Shown here: positions 1 through 6,631 of the stretch, piece after piece
Layout of the letters: each line of letters begins with the position of its first letter
Position numbering within the stretch: position 1 is the first letter of the stretch
DNA from: Dehalococcoidales bacterium
GTDB taxonomy: Bacteria; Chloroflexota; Dehalococcoidia; Dehalococcoidales; UBA2162
Assembly (NCBI GenBank): GCA_030648675.1
Contig: JAUSGV010000001.1
Span: 1-11,013, forward strand
Length of the DNA stretch: 11,013 bases
Direction of reading: 5' to 3'
Program-made: the position numbers and the translations under genes
The notes under the pieces: generated by a model
The model's input: only the letters and a program-made list of their open reading frames with translations
Databases searched by the model: none
What the model was told of the DNA's origin: nothing

Positions 1-1
1 G

Positions 2-157
2 CACGACCAAGGCACCCCGCCCACCTTAGCGTGGCCGAGCTACGGACAGAAGGTCCGTCTTGGAGTTGTCGATTACGAACCTTCGAAATCCGCTCCGGGA
101 GGTTCCGCTGTATTGTGGCTGGAAGTAATTGACACGGAACACATGGTCGTTAAATAA
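2..157 (+). CDS. C-terminal end of an unrecognised protein (partial, 5' end outside window)
   Basis: An open frame enters from the left edge and runs 51 codons to TAA at 155-157. Its codons and composition look protein-like (segments GQKVRLGVVDYEPS and AVLWLEVIDTEHMVV), with a V/L/D-rich pattern suggesting a beta-rich C-terminal domain. I do not recognise the family from this tail. No hairpin terminator is evident after it; DNA becomes AT-rich immediately downstream. It is codirectional with gyrA, but the roughly 294-nt gap and a separate gyrA promoter argue for separate transcription. The alternative is that the frame is open by chance; the codon choice makes me prefer a real gene tail. Confidence 0.45.
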   Translation, partial: HDQGTPPTLAWPSYGQKVRLGVVDYEPSKSAPGGSAVLWLEVIDTEHMVVK

Positions 158-309
158 GTAGAATCGGAAAAAACGCAACAATAAAGTCTAGTATCGAAAA
201 TAGGATACAAAGATTGCTCATGTGAAAATATTTGATTAGTGAATTTGGTGTAATGCTTTGCGATGTAGCTACCACCGCAGATGATTCGAACTCTCAAGCT
301 TACAATCGC

Positions 310-338
310 TTGCCAATCGCGGCTGAATAAACTAGAAT
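310..338 (+). promoter_or_regulatory. Probable gyrA promoter (sigma-70 type)
   Basis: TTGCCA at 310-315 (5 of 6 to consensus) is followed after exactly 17 bp by TAGAAT at 333-338 (5 of 6). Transcription would begin near 345, giving gyrA a leader of about 107 nt that includes the 398-418 hairpin. Seen in sequence; activity is inferred. Confidence 0.6.
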
Positions 339-397
339 AAACGAAACTGATTCGAGCGTGTGTGGGTGATTAAAAGTCCATTTCACCCTCACCTAGT

Positions 398-418
398 CCT
401 CTCCCCTCAAGGGAGAGG
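398..418. repeat. GC hairpin of a dispersed-repeat type in the gyrA leader
   Basis: CCTCTCCC (398-405) and GGGAGAGG (411-418) form a perfect 8-bp stem with a 5-nt loop. The surrounding text 'caccctcacctagt' matches a repeat phrase I know to be scattered through many bacterial genomes. No T-run follows on either strand, so it is not a standard intrinsic terminator. It lies in the predicted gyrA leader 34 nt before the start codon and could affect mRNA folding or stability. Confidence 0.55.
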
Positions 419-451
419 AGATTAAAGGACAGGCCTGAGGGAGCGATTAAA

Positions 452-2890
452 ATGGTTCTGGGTAAAGTAAATCCAGTCAATATCGAGAACGAGATGCGTA
501 GTTCCTACCTGGACTACGCCATGAGCGTCATCGTTTCCCGTGCCTTGCCCGACGTCCGCGACGGCTTAAAGCCGGTACAGCGGCGCATCCTGTACGCCAT
601 GAACGACATGGGCATTACCCATGCCTCGTCCTACAAAAAGAGCGCCAGGATCGTCGGCGAAGTTCTCGGTAAATATCATCCTCACGGCGACGTATCGGTT
701 TATGACTCAATGGTGCGTATGGCGCAGGATTTCTCGCTGCGCTATATGCTCGTTGACGGACAGGGCAACTTCGGCAGTGTTGATGACGACCCGCCGGCAG
801 CTATGCGTTATACCGAGGCACGCTTGACAGCAATCGCCGAGCAAATGCTGGCCGATATAGATAAAAATACTGTCAACTTTGTGCCTAATTTCGATTCAAG
901 CCTTCAAGAACCATCAGTATTGCCCTCGCGATTACCCAATCTTCTGGTCAACGGAAGCGCCGGCATTGCTGTCGGTATGGCGACGAATATCCCGCCTCAC
1001 AATCTTGGCGAAATATGCGACGCCATCGTCCTTCTTATCGACGATCCCTCGGTTGCCATCGATATCTTAATGCAGCATGTCAAAGGGCCGGATTTCCCGA
1101 CGGCCGGCATTGTGGTTGGCACAGAGGGTATCAAGAGTGCATATGCCACCGGCCGCGGGCGTATCGTAGTGAGAGCCAGAACTGAGATAATAGAAGCCGG
1201 AGAAGGATCACGCCGGCAAATCATTGTAACTGAATTGCCCTTCCAAACCAACAAGGCGAGTCTGGTACAGAGAATCGCGGAACTGGCACAAGAAAAACGC
1301 ATCGCCGGTATAAGTGAAGTCAGAGATGAATCAGACCGGCACGGGATGCGTGTCGTCATCGACCTTAAGCGGGAAGCTCAGCCGCAGCAGGTCCTGAATA
1401 ACCTCTACAAACATACGGACATGCGGTCGGCCTTTAACGTTAACATGCTGGCGCTAGTTGACGGACAACCCCGTGTGATCAGTCTAAAGGAAGCACTTCA
1501 GTATTATATTGATTTCCGACGCGAAGTAGTCACCCGGCGCACCCAGTTCGACCTGAAGGGAGCACAGGCGCGGGCACATATCCTCGAAGGCCTGAAGATC
1601 GCCATCGACCACATTGACGAAGTGATCAAAACCATTCGCCAGGCGGACAACGCCGACGTCGCGCGCCAGGACCTGATGTCGAAATTCAATCTTTCGCAAT
1701 TGCAGGCTCAGGCTATCCTCGATATGCAGTTGCGGCGACTGGCTAATCTCGAACGTAACAAGATCTTCGATGAATACAACGAAGTTCTGAAAACAATTGC
1801 TTACCTCGAATCTTTGCTTGCCGACGCGAAGAAAATGATGAAGGTGATCAAGGACGAGGTCCTCGAGCTACGGAAAAAATACGCCGACGAGCGACGGACC
1901 GAGATCACTTTCGAAGAAGAGTCCGAGTTTAACGTGGAAGACCTCATTCCCCACCAGAGGGTGGTCGTTACGCTCAGCCAGCGGGGCTTCGTCAAGAGAG
2001 TGCCCTCGCAGCTTTTTGCGATTCAGCACCGCGGCGGTAAGGGCATTGTCGGCATGGTTACCCGGGAGGATGACGCCGTCAGACTTTTGACGGTCGCCGA
2101 CACCCACGACCATTTGCTCTTCTTCACCAACCGAGGCAAAGTCTTCCACCTGAAGTGTTACGAAGTTCCGGAAACCGGTTCTCGCGCCACCAAAGGGACT
2201 TCAGTTATCAACCTGTTCCCTATCGCTGAGAACGAACGGGTCATGGACATCGTGACCGTGACCGAATACAAACCCGAGGTTTTCCTGTTGATGGCGACTA
2301 ACCGCGGCGAGATAAAGAAATCGTCGCTGGATCACTTTGCCAAGGTGCGCAGCAACGGGCTGATCGCGATGGACGTTGAGGAAGGCGACGACCTGGTCGC
2401 GATCCGTGTTGCGAAAAATGAGGATGAGATAATACTGGTAACCGAAAAAGGCCAGTCCATAAGGTTTACCGTTTCCAGTTTGCCGGCCCGGTCAAGGACC
2501 GCGGGCGGCGTCAGAGGCGTACGTCTTATTGAGGGCGACCGCCTGATGAGCATGGGTGTTGCTGACCCGGAGGGTTTTGTCCTGATCGTTAGCGTTAACG
2601 GCTACGGCAAACTGACCCCAATACCGCAATATCGCAGCCAGCGGCGTTCCGGTAGAGGCGTCATGACCTTCCAGATAACCACCAAAACGGGAGATGTGGC
2701 AGCCGCCAGGGTGGTCTCGCTGACACAGCAGGTGATGATAATTTCCTCGGAAGGTATTATCATACGGACCCCGGTCAAGGAGAAAGATCCGCACCAGGGT
2801 ATCGCCGTCCGGAAGAGGATTGCTCAGGGCGTCCGCTTGATGCGGCTGGATCCCGGCGACAAGGTCGTCGCTATCACGGCATTCGACTAA
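452..2890 (+). CDS. gyrA: DNA gyrase subunit A
   Basis: This is the breakage-reunion subunit of DNA gyrase (type IIA topoisomerase). With GyrB it makes the double-strand break used for ATP-driven negative supercoiling in the cytoplasm. The 812 residues start with the winged-helix/tower core: SYLDYAMSVIVSRALPDVRD (18-37), the quinolone-pocket segment GKYHPHGD (73-80), and catalytic Tyr120 in AAMRYTEARL. A coiled-coil region around 440-490 is followed by the C-terminal beta-pinwheel (about 490-810). Q525-H-R-G-G-K-G is the GyrA box that separates GyrA from ParC, with the second position His instead of the usual Arg. The acidic tail seen in E. coli is absent. The start ATG has GAGGGAG at 437-443, 8 nt upstream. 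The residue equivalent to E. coli Ser83 is Val81, while the Asp87 equivalent (Asp85) is kept; Val at position 83 is expected to weaken fluoroquinolone binding. The gene stands alone, without gyrB, and converges on the radical SAM gene. Confidence 0.97.
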   Translation: MVLGKVNPVNIENEMRSSYLDYAMSVIVSRALPDVRDGLKPVQRRILYAMNDMGITHASSYKKSARIVGEVLGKYHPHGDVSVYDSMVRMAQDFSLRYMLVDGQGNFGSVDDDPPAAMRYTEARLTAIAEQMLADIDKNTVNFVPNFDSSLQEPSVLPSRLPNLLVNGSAGIAVGMATNIPPHNLGEICDAIVLLIDDPSVAIDILMQHVKGPDFPTAGIVVGTEGIKSAYATGRGRIVVRARTEIIEAGEGSRRQIIVTELPFQTNKASLVQRIAELAQEKRIAGISEVRDESDRHGMRVVIDLKREAQPQQVLNNLYKHTDMRSAFNVNMLALVDGQPRVISLKEALQYYIDFRREVVTRRTQFDLKGAQARAHILEGLKIAIDHIDEVIKTIRQADNADVARQDLMSKFNLSQLQAQAILDMQLRRLANLERNKIFDEYNEVLKTIAYLESLLADAKKMMKVIKDEVLELRKKYADERRTEITFEEESEFNVEDLIPHQRVVVTLSQRGFVKRVPSQLFAIQHRGGKGIVGMVTREDDAVRLLTVADTHDHLLFFTNRGKVFHLKCYEVPETGSRATKGTSVINLFPIAENERVMDIVTVTEYKPEVFLLMATNRGEIKKSSLDHFAKVRSNGLIAMDVEEGDDLVAIRVAKNEDEIILVTEKGQSIRFTVSSLPARSRTAGGVRGVRLIEGDRLMSMGVADPEGFVLIVSVNGYGKLTPIPQYRSQRRSGRGVMTFQITTKTGDVAAARVVSLTQQVMIISSEGIIIRTPVKEKDPHQGIAVRKRIAQGVRLMRLDPGDKVVAITAFD

Positions 2891-4725
2891 CCGGGTAAAC
2901 CTCGCTCCAGCTTTTCGCGGCATACCGGTTGCAGGCGTTCCAGCCCGCAAACATTGCACGTTGCCGTCCGGCAGTCTCCGGTTGCTTTTCCGGTGAGGGA
3001 GCGCTGGTATTCGCGTTTCAGGAAAGCAGCCGATACGCCGCTGTCGATGTGCGACCAGGGCAATATCTCGTCGAGTTGCCGGGAACGTTTGGCATAGAAA
3101 TCCGGTTCAATACCGGCGGCTTCAAAGGATTTCTGCCAGTTTTCTAATTTCAGGTGTTCGCTCCACGAGTCGAAGCAGGAACCCATGCGCCATGCCCCGA
3201 GAATGGCCTTGCCAAGCCTCCGATCGCCGCGGGACATTACAGCTTCAAGGCGGCTTATATTCGGGGTCTGCCATGATATTTTGACGTCTTTATGCCGGAA
3301 GCCCTGCCTCAATAATTCCTGTTTGGCGTTAAGTGCCGCCTCGCTTTCCTGGGCAACCCATTGGAACGGGGTGTGCGGCTTGGGGACAAACGTCGAAATG
3401 GTTATGCGGATTATCGGCGGCCTGCCTCGTATTTTAATTCCTACCGCCCGCACTTTATCGGTCAGTTTAACGATATCCTCGACGTCAGCCGTACTTTCGT
3501 CCGGCAAACCGATCAGGAAATACAATTTAAGCCCGTTCCAGCCTTTTCCGAAGGCAGCCGCCGCGGTTTCCAGCAGCGTCTCTTCTGTGACATCCTTATT
3601 AATATTCAACCTCATCCTTTCGCTGCCTGCTTCCGGGGCGAAGGTAAGGCCGGTCTTGCTGCGGCGGGGCAGGCTGCTCATCAGCGCGACAGAAGAGTTG
3701 TCGATATGCAGGCTGGGTAAAGATAAGGACAGGTCGGGGTAGCGTTGGGTGAGCTGGAGGACCAACCCATTAATGTCGGGATAGTCGCTGGTACTCAGTG
3801 AAACCAGGGATAGCTCGTTATAGCCGCAGTTACTGACCAATTCCCCGGCCGCATCGATGATCTCTTCCTGCGGGCGTACCCGTAGAGGGCGGTAGATGAT
3901 TCCCGCCTGGCAAAAGCGGCATCCGTGGCTGCAACCGCGTTGTATTTCGATGGCACCGCGGTCATGTACCGTTTCGAGGAACGGCACCACCGGGTTAATC
4001 ACCGGCGGCGGCAGTTTGGCCACGATGCGGCGCGTGATCGAGGGTTTCGCTTCCGCTATTGTCGGGGAAATGCTGCCGATCATGCCGTCGGAGCGGTAAG
4101 ATACTTTATAAAATGCCGGGACATAACAGCCGGGGATCGCGGCTAACCGACGCAGTAATTGAGCTCTGGGCATTTTCCGGATGGTTGACGGCTCGCGGAA
4201 AGCGTCGATCAACTCCAGGATGATTTCTTCCCCGTCACCGATAAGGAAGACATCGATAAAATCCGCCATCGGCTCGGGATTCAAGGCACACGTTCCCCCC
4301 GCGATCACCAGCGGGTAAGACTCGTCCCGTTCCGCCGATAAGACCGGTATGTGGGCGAGGTCGAGCATATTGAGGACGTTGGTGTAAGTTAACTCGTAGC
4401 CGAGCGAAAAACCGAGAATGTCGAAATCCTTTATCGGTCGTTTGGACTCGAGACTGAACAGCGGCATCCCTTTTTTCCGCATCGCGGCTTCCATGTCCGG
4501 CCACGGTGCATAGACCCGTTCCGCCAGGACATCCGGCTGGCAGTTAAGCAGGTCGTAAAGAATCGGTAACGCCATGTTGGACATACCGATCTCATAGACG
4601 TCGGGAAAGCTGAGAGCCGCCTTTATCGGCATTTTATCCCAGCCTTTAACGATGCTGTTCCACTCGCCGCCGGTATATCGGGCGGGTTTCGCTACTTCAT
4701 ATAGAATACTGTCCAGTGAGGTCAT
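2887..4725 (-). CDS. Radical SAM protein, TIGR03960-type (B12-binding-like N-terminus, function unknown)
   Basis: A 612-residue protein. The N-terminal part (about 1-230) resembles the B12-binding-like fold of the family (FPDVYEIGMSN at 40-50, LGFSLGYELTYTNVLNML at 104-121, GDGEE at 163-167). The radical SAM barrel follows with the [4Fe-4S] ligands C265-x3-C269-x2-C272 in QRGCSHGCRFCQAG, then FAPEAGSERMR (362-372) and LKLYFLIGLPDE (399-410), typical of this family. The tail has a further cysteine cluster, C585, C590, C593 and C602, probably metal binding. From general knowledge this matches the family annotated TIGR03960, whose reaction is unknown. In many bacteria it is fused or adjacent to a DUF2344 protein (TIGR03936); no such partner is in this window. 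The ATG start is supported by TTGGAG (4731-4736 on the plus strand) 5 nt away. The stop overlaps the gyrA stop by 4 nt, tail to tail. Confidence 0.85.
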   Translation of the reverse strand: MTSLDSILYEVAKPARYTGGEWNSIVKGWDKMPIKAALSFPDVYEIGMSNMALPILYDLLNCQPDVLAERVYAPWPDMEAAMRKKGMPLFSLESKRPIKDFDILGFSLGYELTYTNVLNMLDLAHIPVLSAERDESYPLVIAGGTCALNPEPMADFIDVFLIGDGEEIILELIDAFREPSTIRKMPRAQLLRRLAAIPGCYVPAFYKVSYRSDGMIGSISPTIAEAKPSITRRIVAKLPPPVINPVVPFLETVHDRGAIEIQRGCSHGCRFCQAGIIYRPLRVRPQEEIIDAAGELVSNCGYNELSLVSLSTSDYPDINGLVLQLTQRYPDLSLSLPSLHIDNSSVALMSSLPRRSKTGLTFAPEAGSERMRLNINKDVTEETLLETAAAAFGKGWNGLKLYFLIGLPDESTADVEDIVKLTDKVRAVGIKIRGRPPIIRITISTFVPKPHTPFQWVAQESEAALNAKQELLRQGFRHKDVKISWQTPNISRLEAVMSRGDRRLGKAILGAWRMGSCFDSWSEHLKLENWQKSFEAAGIEPDFYAKRSRQLDEILPWSHIDSGVSAAFLKREYQRSLTGKATGDCRTATCNVCGLERLQPVCREKLERGLPG

Positions 4726-4742
4726 TTTTTCTCCAAGTGTTC

Positions 4743-4771
4743 ATAATAACTGAATCGGGGGAAGAAACCAA
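4743..4771 (-). promoter_or_regulatory. Possible promoter of the radical SAM gene
   Basis: Read on the minus strand, TTGGTT (4766-4771) is separated by 17 bp from TATTAT (4743-4748, 5 of 6 to consensus). Transcription would start about 4736, just before the Shine-Dalgarno sequence, giving a very short leader. The -35 box is weak. Confidence 0.4.
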
Positions 4772-4783
4772 GCCAGCGGAGGG

Positions 4784-4892
4784 AATAACCAAATCCCTAG
4801 ATACAAACACCAAACAAACCCCAATAACCAAATTAAAAAGGCCAAACGGGACTGGCGGCTGGAGATTGGGAACTGGGGATTGAAGCCAGCCT
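4784..4892. repeat. Low-complexity repeat tract between the radical SAM and MBL genes
   Basis: The 11-mer aataaccaaat occurs twice (4784-4794 and 4823-4833), followed by 'ggagattgggaactgggga', a purine-rich series of near-repeats. On the minus strand it reads in the 'GGTTATTGGGGTTTG' style of degenerate spacer repeats found in many genomes. A 6-bp inverted repeat, GGCTGG/CCAGCC (4857-4862/4886-4891), has a 23-nt loop and no T-run, so I do not call a terminator. No gene is supported in 4726-4925. Confidence 0.4.
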
Positions 4893-4925
4893 TTAGCGGT
4901 ATTGCATAAAGGTGTCAAACGTCTC

Positions 4926-5741
4926 TCAGGACGGCTTTTCGTCCAGCTCGGCGAGGTCGAACGTCATCCCGTCCCGCGCTGCGATGACCCTGATACCGGT
5001 CTTTTGCGCCAATTGTTCGGCGATTTCCCACGGTTTGGCCCGCCATATGGTCATCCCGAAGTGGGTTAGGATTGCCGCCTTTGGCTTCAGTTCGCGGATG
5101 AGGCGCTCTGCGTCGGGAACGGACAGATGGTCTATGGGCAGTTCCGAATTCTGTGTGCGCACGCGCGGCTCGAGAAACGTCATGTTGATGATGAGTAATT
5201 CAGCGGCATAATTCTTGATCAAGGCTTCGAAATAGCTGGTGTCGGTGATCATCGAAAACGTATGTTTTTTCGTTTTGAAGACCATTCCGTACGTTTCCAC
5301 CGGGTGCACGTGCCGCAGCGGCGTGCTGAAAGTAATGTCGCCAATGGCATACGACTTCCCTTCCTGAAGAGTATTGATGCTGTCGAGCCGGTCTCTCAGA
5401 TAATTGAAAATGATCGGTTCTTTTTCGAGAGCATCAGCCGGGGCAAAGAGCCTGCCTCTCTTTTTTTGCCCACCCTCTGTCATGGCTTCGATCATCACGT
5501 TAATGTCGGCGGAATGGTCGAGGTGGCGGTGGGAGACGATGATCGCGCTAAGCTTCTCCGGCTGGAGTTTCCTCTTGTTCGATTGGACGATGCAGCCCGG
5601 ACCGGGATCGACCAGGATTTCCGTTCCGTCCAGATTCAGCCAAATGCCGCCGGAGGCGAGAAATTGCTTGATAATCATGAATCTGGCACCGCCGGTGCCG
5701 AGGAAGGTTATGGTCTCGCGGGAGGGGTTTTCACTTTTCAT
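4926..5741 (-). CDS. MBL-fold metallo-hydrolase (RNase Z/PhnP-like)
   Basis: A cytoplasmic metallo-beta-lactamase-fold hydrolase of 271 residues. The N-terminal ITFLGTGGAR (11-20) is the usual first strand and glycine loop. The metal site is clear: H71-R-H73-L-D75-H76, then H144/H146 in RHVHPVE, D167 in MITDTSY, H205 in IDHLS and H227 in ILTHFGM. The layout resembles the RNase Z, ArsA/PhnP phosphodiesterase side of the superfamily. The exact substrate (tRNA 3' ends, cyclic phosphodiesters or others) cannot be told from sequence alone. The start ATG has no Shine-Dalgarno sequence; a good promoter ends 14 nt upstream, so the transcript may be leaderless. The next Met, at residue 22, would cut off the first strand, so 5741 is preferred. 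It stands as a single gene downstream of a repeat-rich spacer. Confidence 0.85.
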   Translation of the reverse strand: MKSENPSRETITFLGTGGARFMIIKQFLASGGIWLNLDGTEILVDPGPGCIVQSNKRKLQPEKLSAIIVSHRHLDHSADINVMIEAMTEGGQKKRGRLFAPADALEKEPIIFNYLRDRLDSINTLQEGKSYAIGDITFSTPLRHVHPVETYGMVFKTKKHTFSMITDTSYFEALIKNYAAELLIINMTFLEPRVRTQNSELPIDHLSVPDAERLIRELKPKAAILTHFGMTIWRAKPWEIAEQLAQKTGIRVIAARDGMTFDLAELDEKPS

Positions 5742-5755
5742 GTGGACGCAAATTA

Positions 5756-5784
5756 AATATAGAGTATGGCTGATTTTTTTACAA
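5756..5784 (-). promoter_or_regulatory. Probable promoter of the MBL gene
   Basis: On the minus strand TTGTAA (5779-5784) and TATATT (5756-5761) are spaced by exactly 17 bp, with the -10 ending 14 nt before the ATG. This predicts a 5' leader of about 8 nt and explains the missing Shine-Dalgarno. The -35 box lies inside the first copy of a 25-bp direct repeat. The second copy (5915-5939) has the -35 but no -10 at the right distance. Confidence 0.5.
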
Positions 5785-5787
5785 CCG
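5763..5787. repeat. 25-bp perfect direct repeat, copy 1
   Basis: Identical over 25 bp to 5915-5939, including a run of 7 T. The offset between copies is 152 bp. This copy lies next to the MBL gene and supplies the -35 part of its promoter. Confidence 0.9.
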
Positions 5788-5832
5788 GGCTTCTGTTAAT
5801 CTAAAGGCTTGAATCCTAAAAAATAATTTCCT

Positions 5833-5905
5833 CGTCCCCGGAACGGGGATACCCGCAATAATAGAAGTGTTTGGAGACTGGATTCCGGGTCAAGCCCGGA
5901 ACGAC
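5833..5905. repeat. Dispersed palindromic element (CCGGGTCAAGCCCGG type)
   Basis: Two compact hairpins: TCCCCG/CGGGGA (5835-5840 and 5844-5849, 3-nt loop) and TTCCGGG/CCCGGAA (5883-5889 and 5895-5901, 5-nt loop). The text 'ctggattccgggtcaagccc' is a phrase I know from short dispersed repeats in many bacterial genomes. On the minus strand it gives the familiar artefact peptide 'VVPGLTRNP'. It lies between the two 25-bp direct repeats. Confidence 0.7.
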
Positions 5906-5914
5906 AGGTTGGGA

Positions 5915-5939
5915 AGTATGGCTGATTTTTTTACAACCG
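5915..5939. repeat. 25-bp perfect direct repeat, copy 2
   Basis: Exact copy of 5763-5787. Together the two copies bracket 127 bp containing the palindromic element, like a very long target duplication or a tandem duplication later split. Confidence 0.9.
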
Positions 5940-5947
5940 AGCCGGTG

Positions 5948-5969
5948 AGCCGCTGCAGCGGCTTTCTTT
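5948..5969 (+). promoter_or_regulatory. GC palindrome just upstream of the HIT promoter
   Basis: AGCCGC (5948-5953), loop tgca, GCGGCT (5958-5963) form a perfect 16-nt palindrome followed by TTCTTT. It resembles a weak plus-strand terminator, but no plus-strand gene ends nearby. Because it touches the -35 box at 5968, it could instead be an operator or insulator. The role is open. Confidence 0.35.
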
Positions 5970-5995
5970 GACGCTTGGAAAGGCAATGCTATAAT
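5968..5995 (+). promoter_or_regulatory. Strong promoter of the HIT gene
   Basis: TTGACG (5968-5973), a 16-bp spacer, and a perfect TATAAT (5990-5995) preceded by TGC, making an extended -10. Transcription should start near 6002, leaving a leader of about 27 nt that includes the ribosome-binding site. Confidence 0.75.
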
Positions 5996-6028
5996 TGGTG
6001 ACAACTGAACAGGAACGAGGAAAGATTA

Positions 6029-6502
6029 ATGAAGATGCTTTGGGCACCATGGCGAATCGAATATATCCTGGCGAAAAAGCCGGCGGGCTGCATATTATGC
6101 GACAAACCGAAGGAGTCGGATGATGTCGGGAATTATGTCCTTTACCGGGGCAAGGAGAACTTCGTCATATTGAATATGTATCCTTATAATCCGGGCCACC
6201 TCATGGTGGCTCCATACCGGCATTTGGGCAACCTGGATGATTTTACCGACGAAGAGTTGCACGAGCATTTCGAAATCGTCAGGCGGTTCGTCACGATTTC
6301 GCGCGAAACCTTCAATCCCGGTGGTTTCAACATGGGGATCAACGTAGGCAAGGTCGCGGGTGCCGGTGTTGAAGGCCATCTTCATACTCATATTGTGCCG
6401 CGCTGGCAGGGCGATACGAATTTTATGCCTGTAGTTGGCGATATAAGGGTGGTATCCGAAGGCCTGGCGGAAACTTATCGAAGGCTCAAAGAGAAACTCT
6501 AG
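6029..6502 (+). CDS. HIT-family nucleotide-binding protein (Ap4A phosphorylase/hydrolase-like)
   Basis: A 157-residue histidine-triad protein. The active-site motif is H117-L-H119-T-H121 in GHLHTHIVPRW; H119/H121 correspond to the catalytic triad that transfers a nucleotidyl group. NPGHLMVAPYRH (54-65) and NMGINVGKVAGAGVEGH (101-117) are typical HIT strands. The start LWAPWR (4-9) plus C21-x2-C24 (CILC) is characteristic of the actinobacterial/Chloroflexi AP-4-A phosphorylase subgroup, where the cysteines join histidines to bind zinc. The likely role is clearing Ap4A or related dinucleotides in the cytoplasm; the substrate is inferred. The start ATG has GAGGAAA (6017-6023) upstream and a strong promoter. 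A second Met two codons later is a possible alternative. The stop codon is only 4 nt from the 3' end of the convergent tRNA gene. Confidence 0.9.
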   Translation: MKMLWAPWRIEYILAKKPAGCILCDKPKESDDVGNYVLYRGKENFVILNMYPYNPGHLMVAPYRHLGNLDDFTDEELHEHFEIVRRFVTISRETFNPGGFNMGINVGKVAGAGVEGHLHTHIVPRWQGDTNFMPVVGDIRVVSEGLAETYRRLKEKL

Positions 6503-6506
6503 AAAG

Positions 6507-6579
6507 TACCCCCAAGGGGATTCGAACCCCTGTCAACACCGTGAAAGGGTGCCGTCCTGGGCCTCTAGACGATGGGGGC
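6507..6579 (-). tRNA. tRNA-Glu (anticodon UUC)
   Basis: Read on the minus strand, the 73-nt gene folds as a full cloverleaf: acceptor GCCCCCA pairing with TGGGGGT (G1-U72 wobble, as in many bacterial tRNA-Glu), D-arm with TCTAGAGGC, anticodon stem GCACC/GGTGT around loop CTTTCAC (anticodon TTC), and T-arm AGGGG-TTCGAAT-CCCCT. The discriminator is A. The CCA end is not encoded (CTT follows). It has its own promoter and is divergent from the VTT gene. Its 3' end lies 4 nt from the HIT stop codon, so any terminator must be inside the HIT coding sequence. Confidence 0.95.
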
Positions 6580-6588
6580 AAACACGTA

Positions 6589-6617
6589 AGTATACCAGAG
6601 AGTCGGGAACGCGACAA
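6589..6617 (-). promoter_or_regulatory. Promoter of tRNA-Glu
   Basis: On the minus strand TTGTCG (6612-6617), 17 bp, TATACT (6589-6594). Initiation would fall near 6582, about 3 nt before the mature tRNA end, a normal arrangement for a single tRNA gene. Confidence 0.65.
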
Positions 6618-6631
6618 GGCATATGTAGAGA

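Larger units (their letters stand above)
158..451. other. Intergenic region upstream of gyrA
   Basis: This 294-nt gap is AT-rich up to about 350. It contains the gyrA promoter (310-338) and a GC hairpin (398-418), both listed separately. An open frame on the minus strand (73-297) has no ribosome-binding site and no recognisable composition, so I do not treat it as a gene. I see no RNA gene in it: a T-loop-like 'gattcgaac' near 283-291 has no supporting stems. Confidence 0.6.

Noticed and set aside
73..297. 74-codon open frame on the minus strand
   Set aside because: No ribosome-binding site, odd composition, and it overlaps the better-looking tail of a plus-strand gene.
261..300. T-loop-like 'gattcgaac' suggesting a minus-strand tRNA or tmRNA end
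   Set aside because: The flanking bases do not form the T-stem (GAGAG against CATCT) and no acceptor or anticodon stem can be drawn.
2492..2959. 155-codon minus-strand open frame inside gyrA
   Set aside because: Antisense shadow of a strongly supported gene, no start signal, no family pattern.
4857..4891. GGCTGG/CCAGCC inverted repeat as a terminator
   Set aside because: Only 6 bp with a 23-nt loop and no T-run on either strand.
4697..4918. 73-codon minus-strand open frame upstream of the radical SAM gene
   Set aside because: Runs through the low-complexity repeat tract and overlaps the start of a well-supported gene.
5763..5939. Two identical repeats as the start of a CRISPR array
   Set aside because: Only two copies, a 127-nt gap far longer than a spacer, no cas genes, and the repeat overlaps a promoter.
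5816..6004. 62-codon minus-strand open frame (VVPGLTRNP peptide)
   Set aside because: It is the known artefact translation of a dispersed palindromic repeat, and it covers the HIT promoter.
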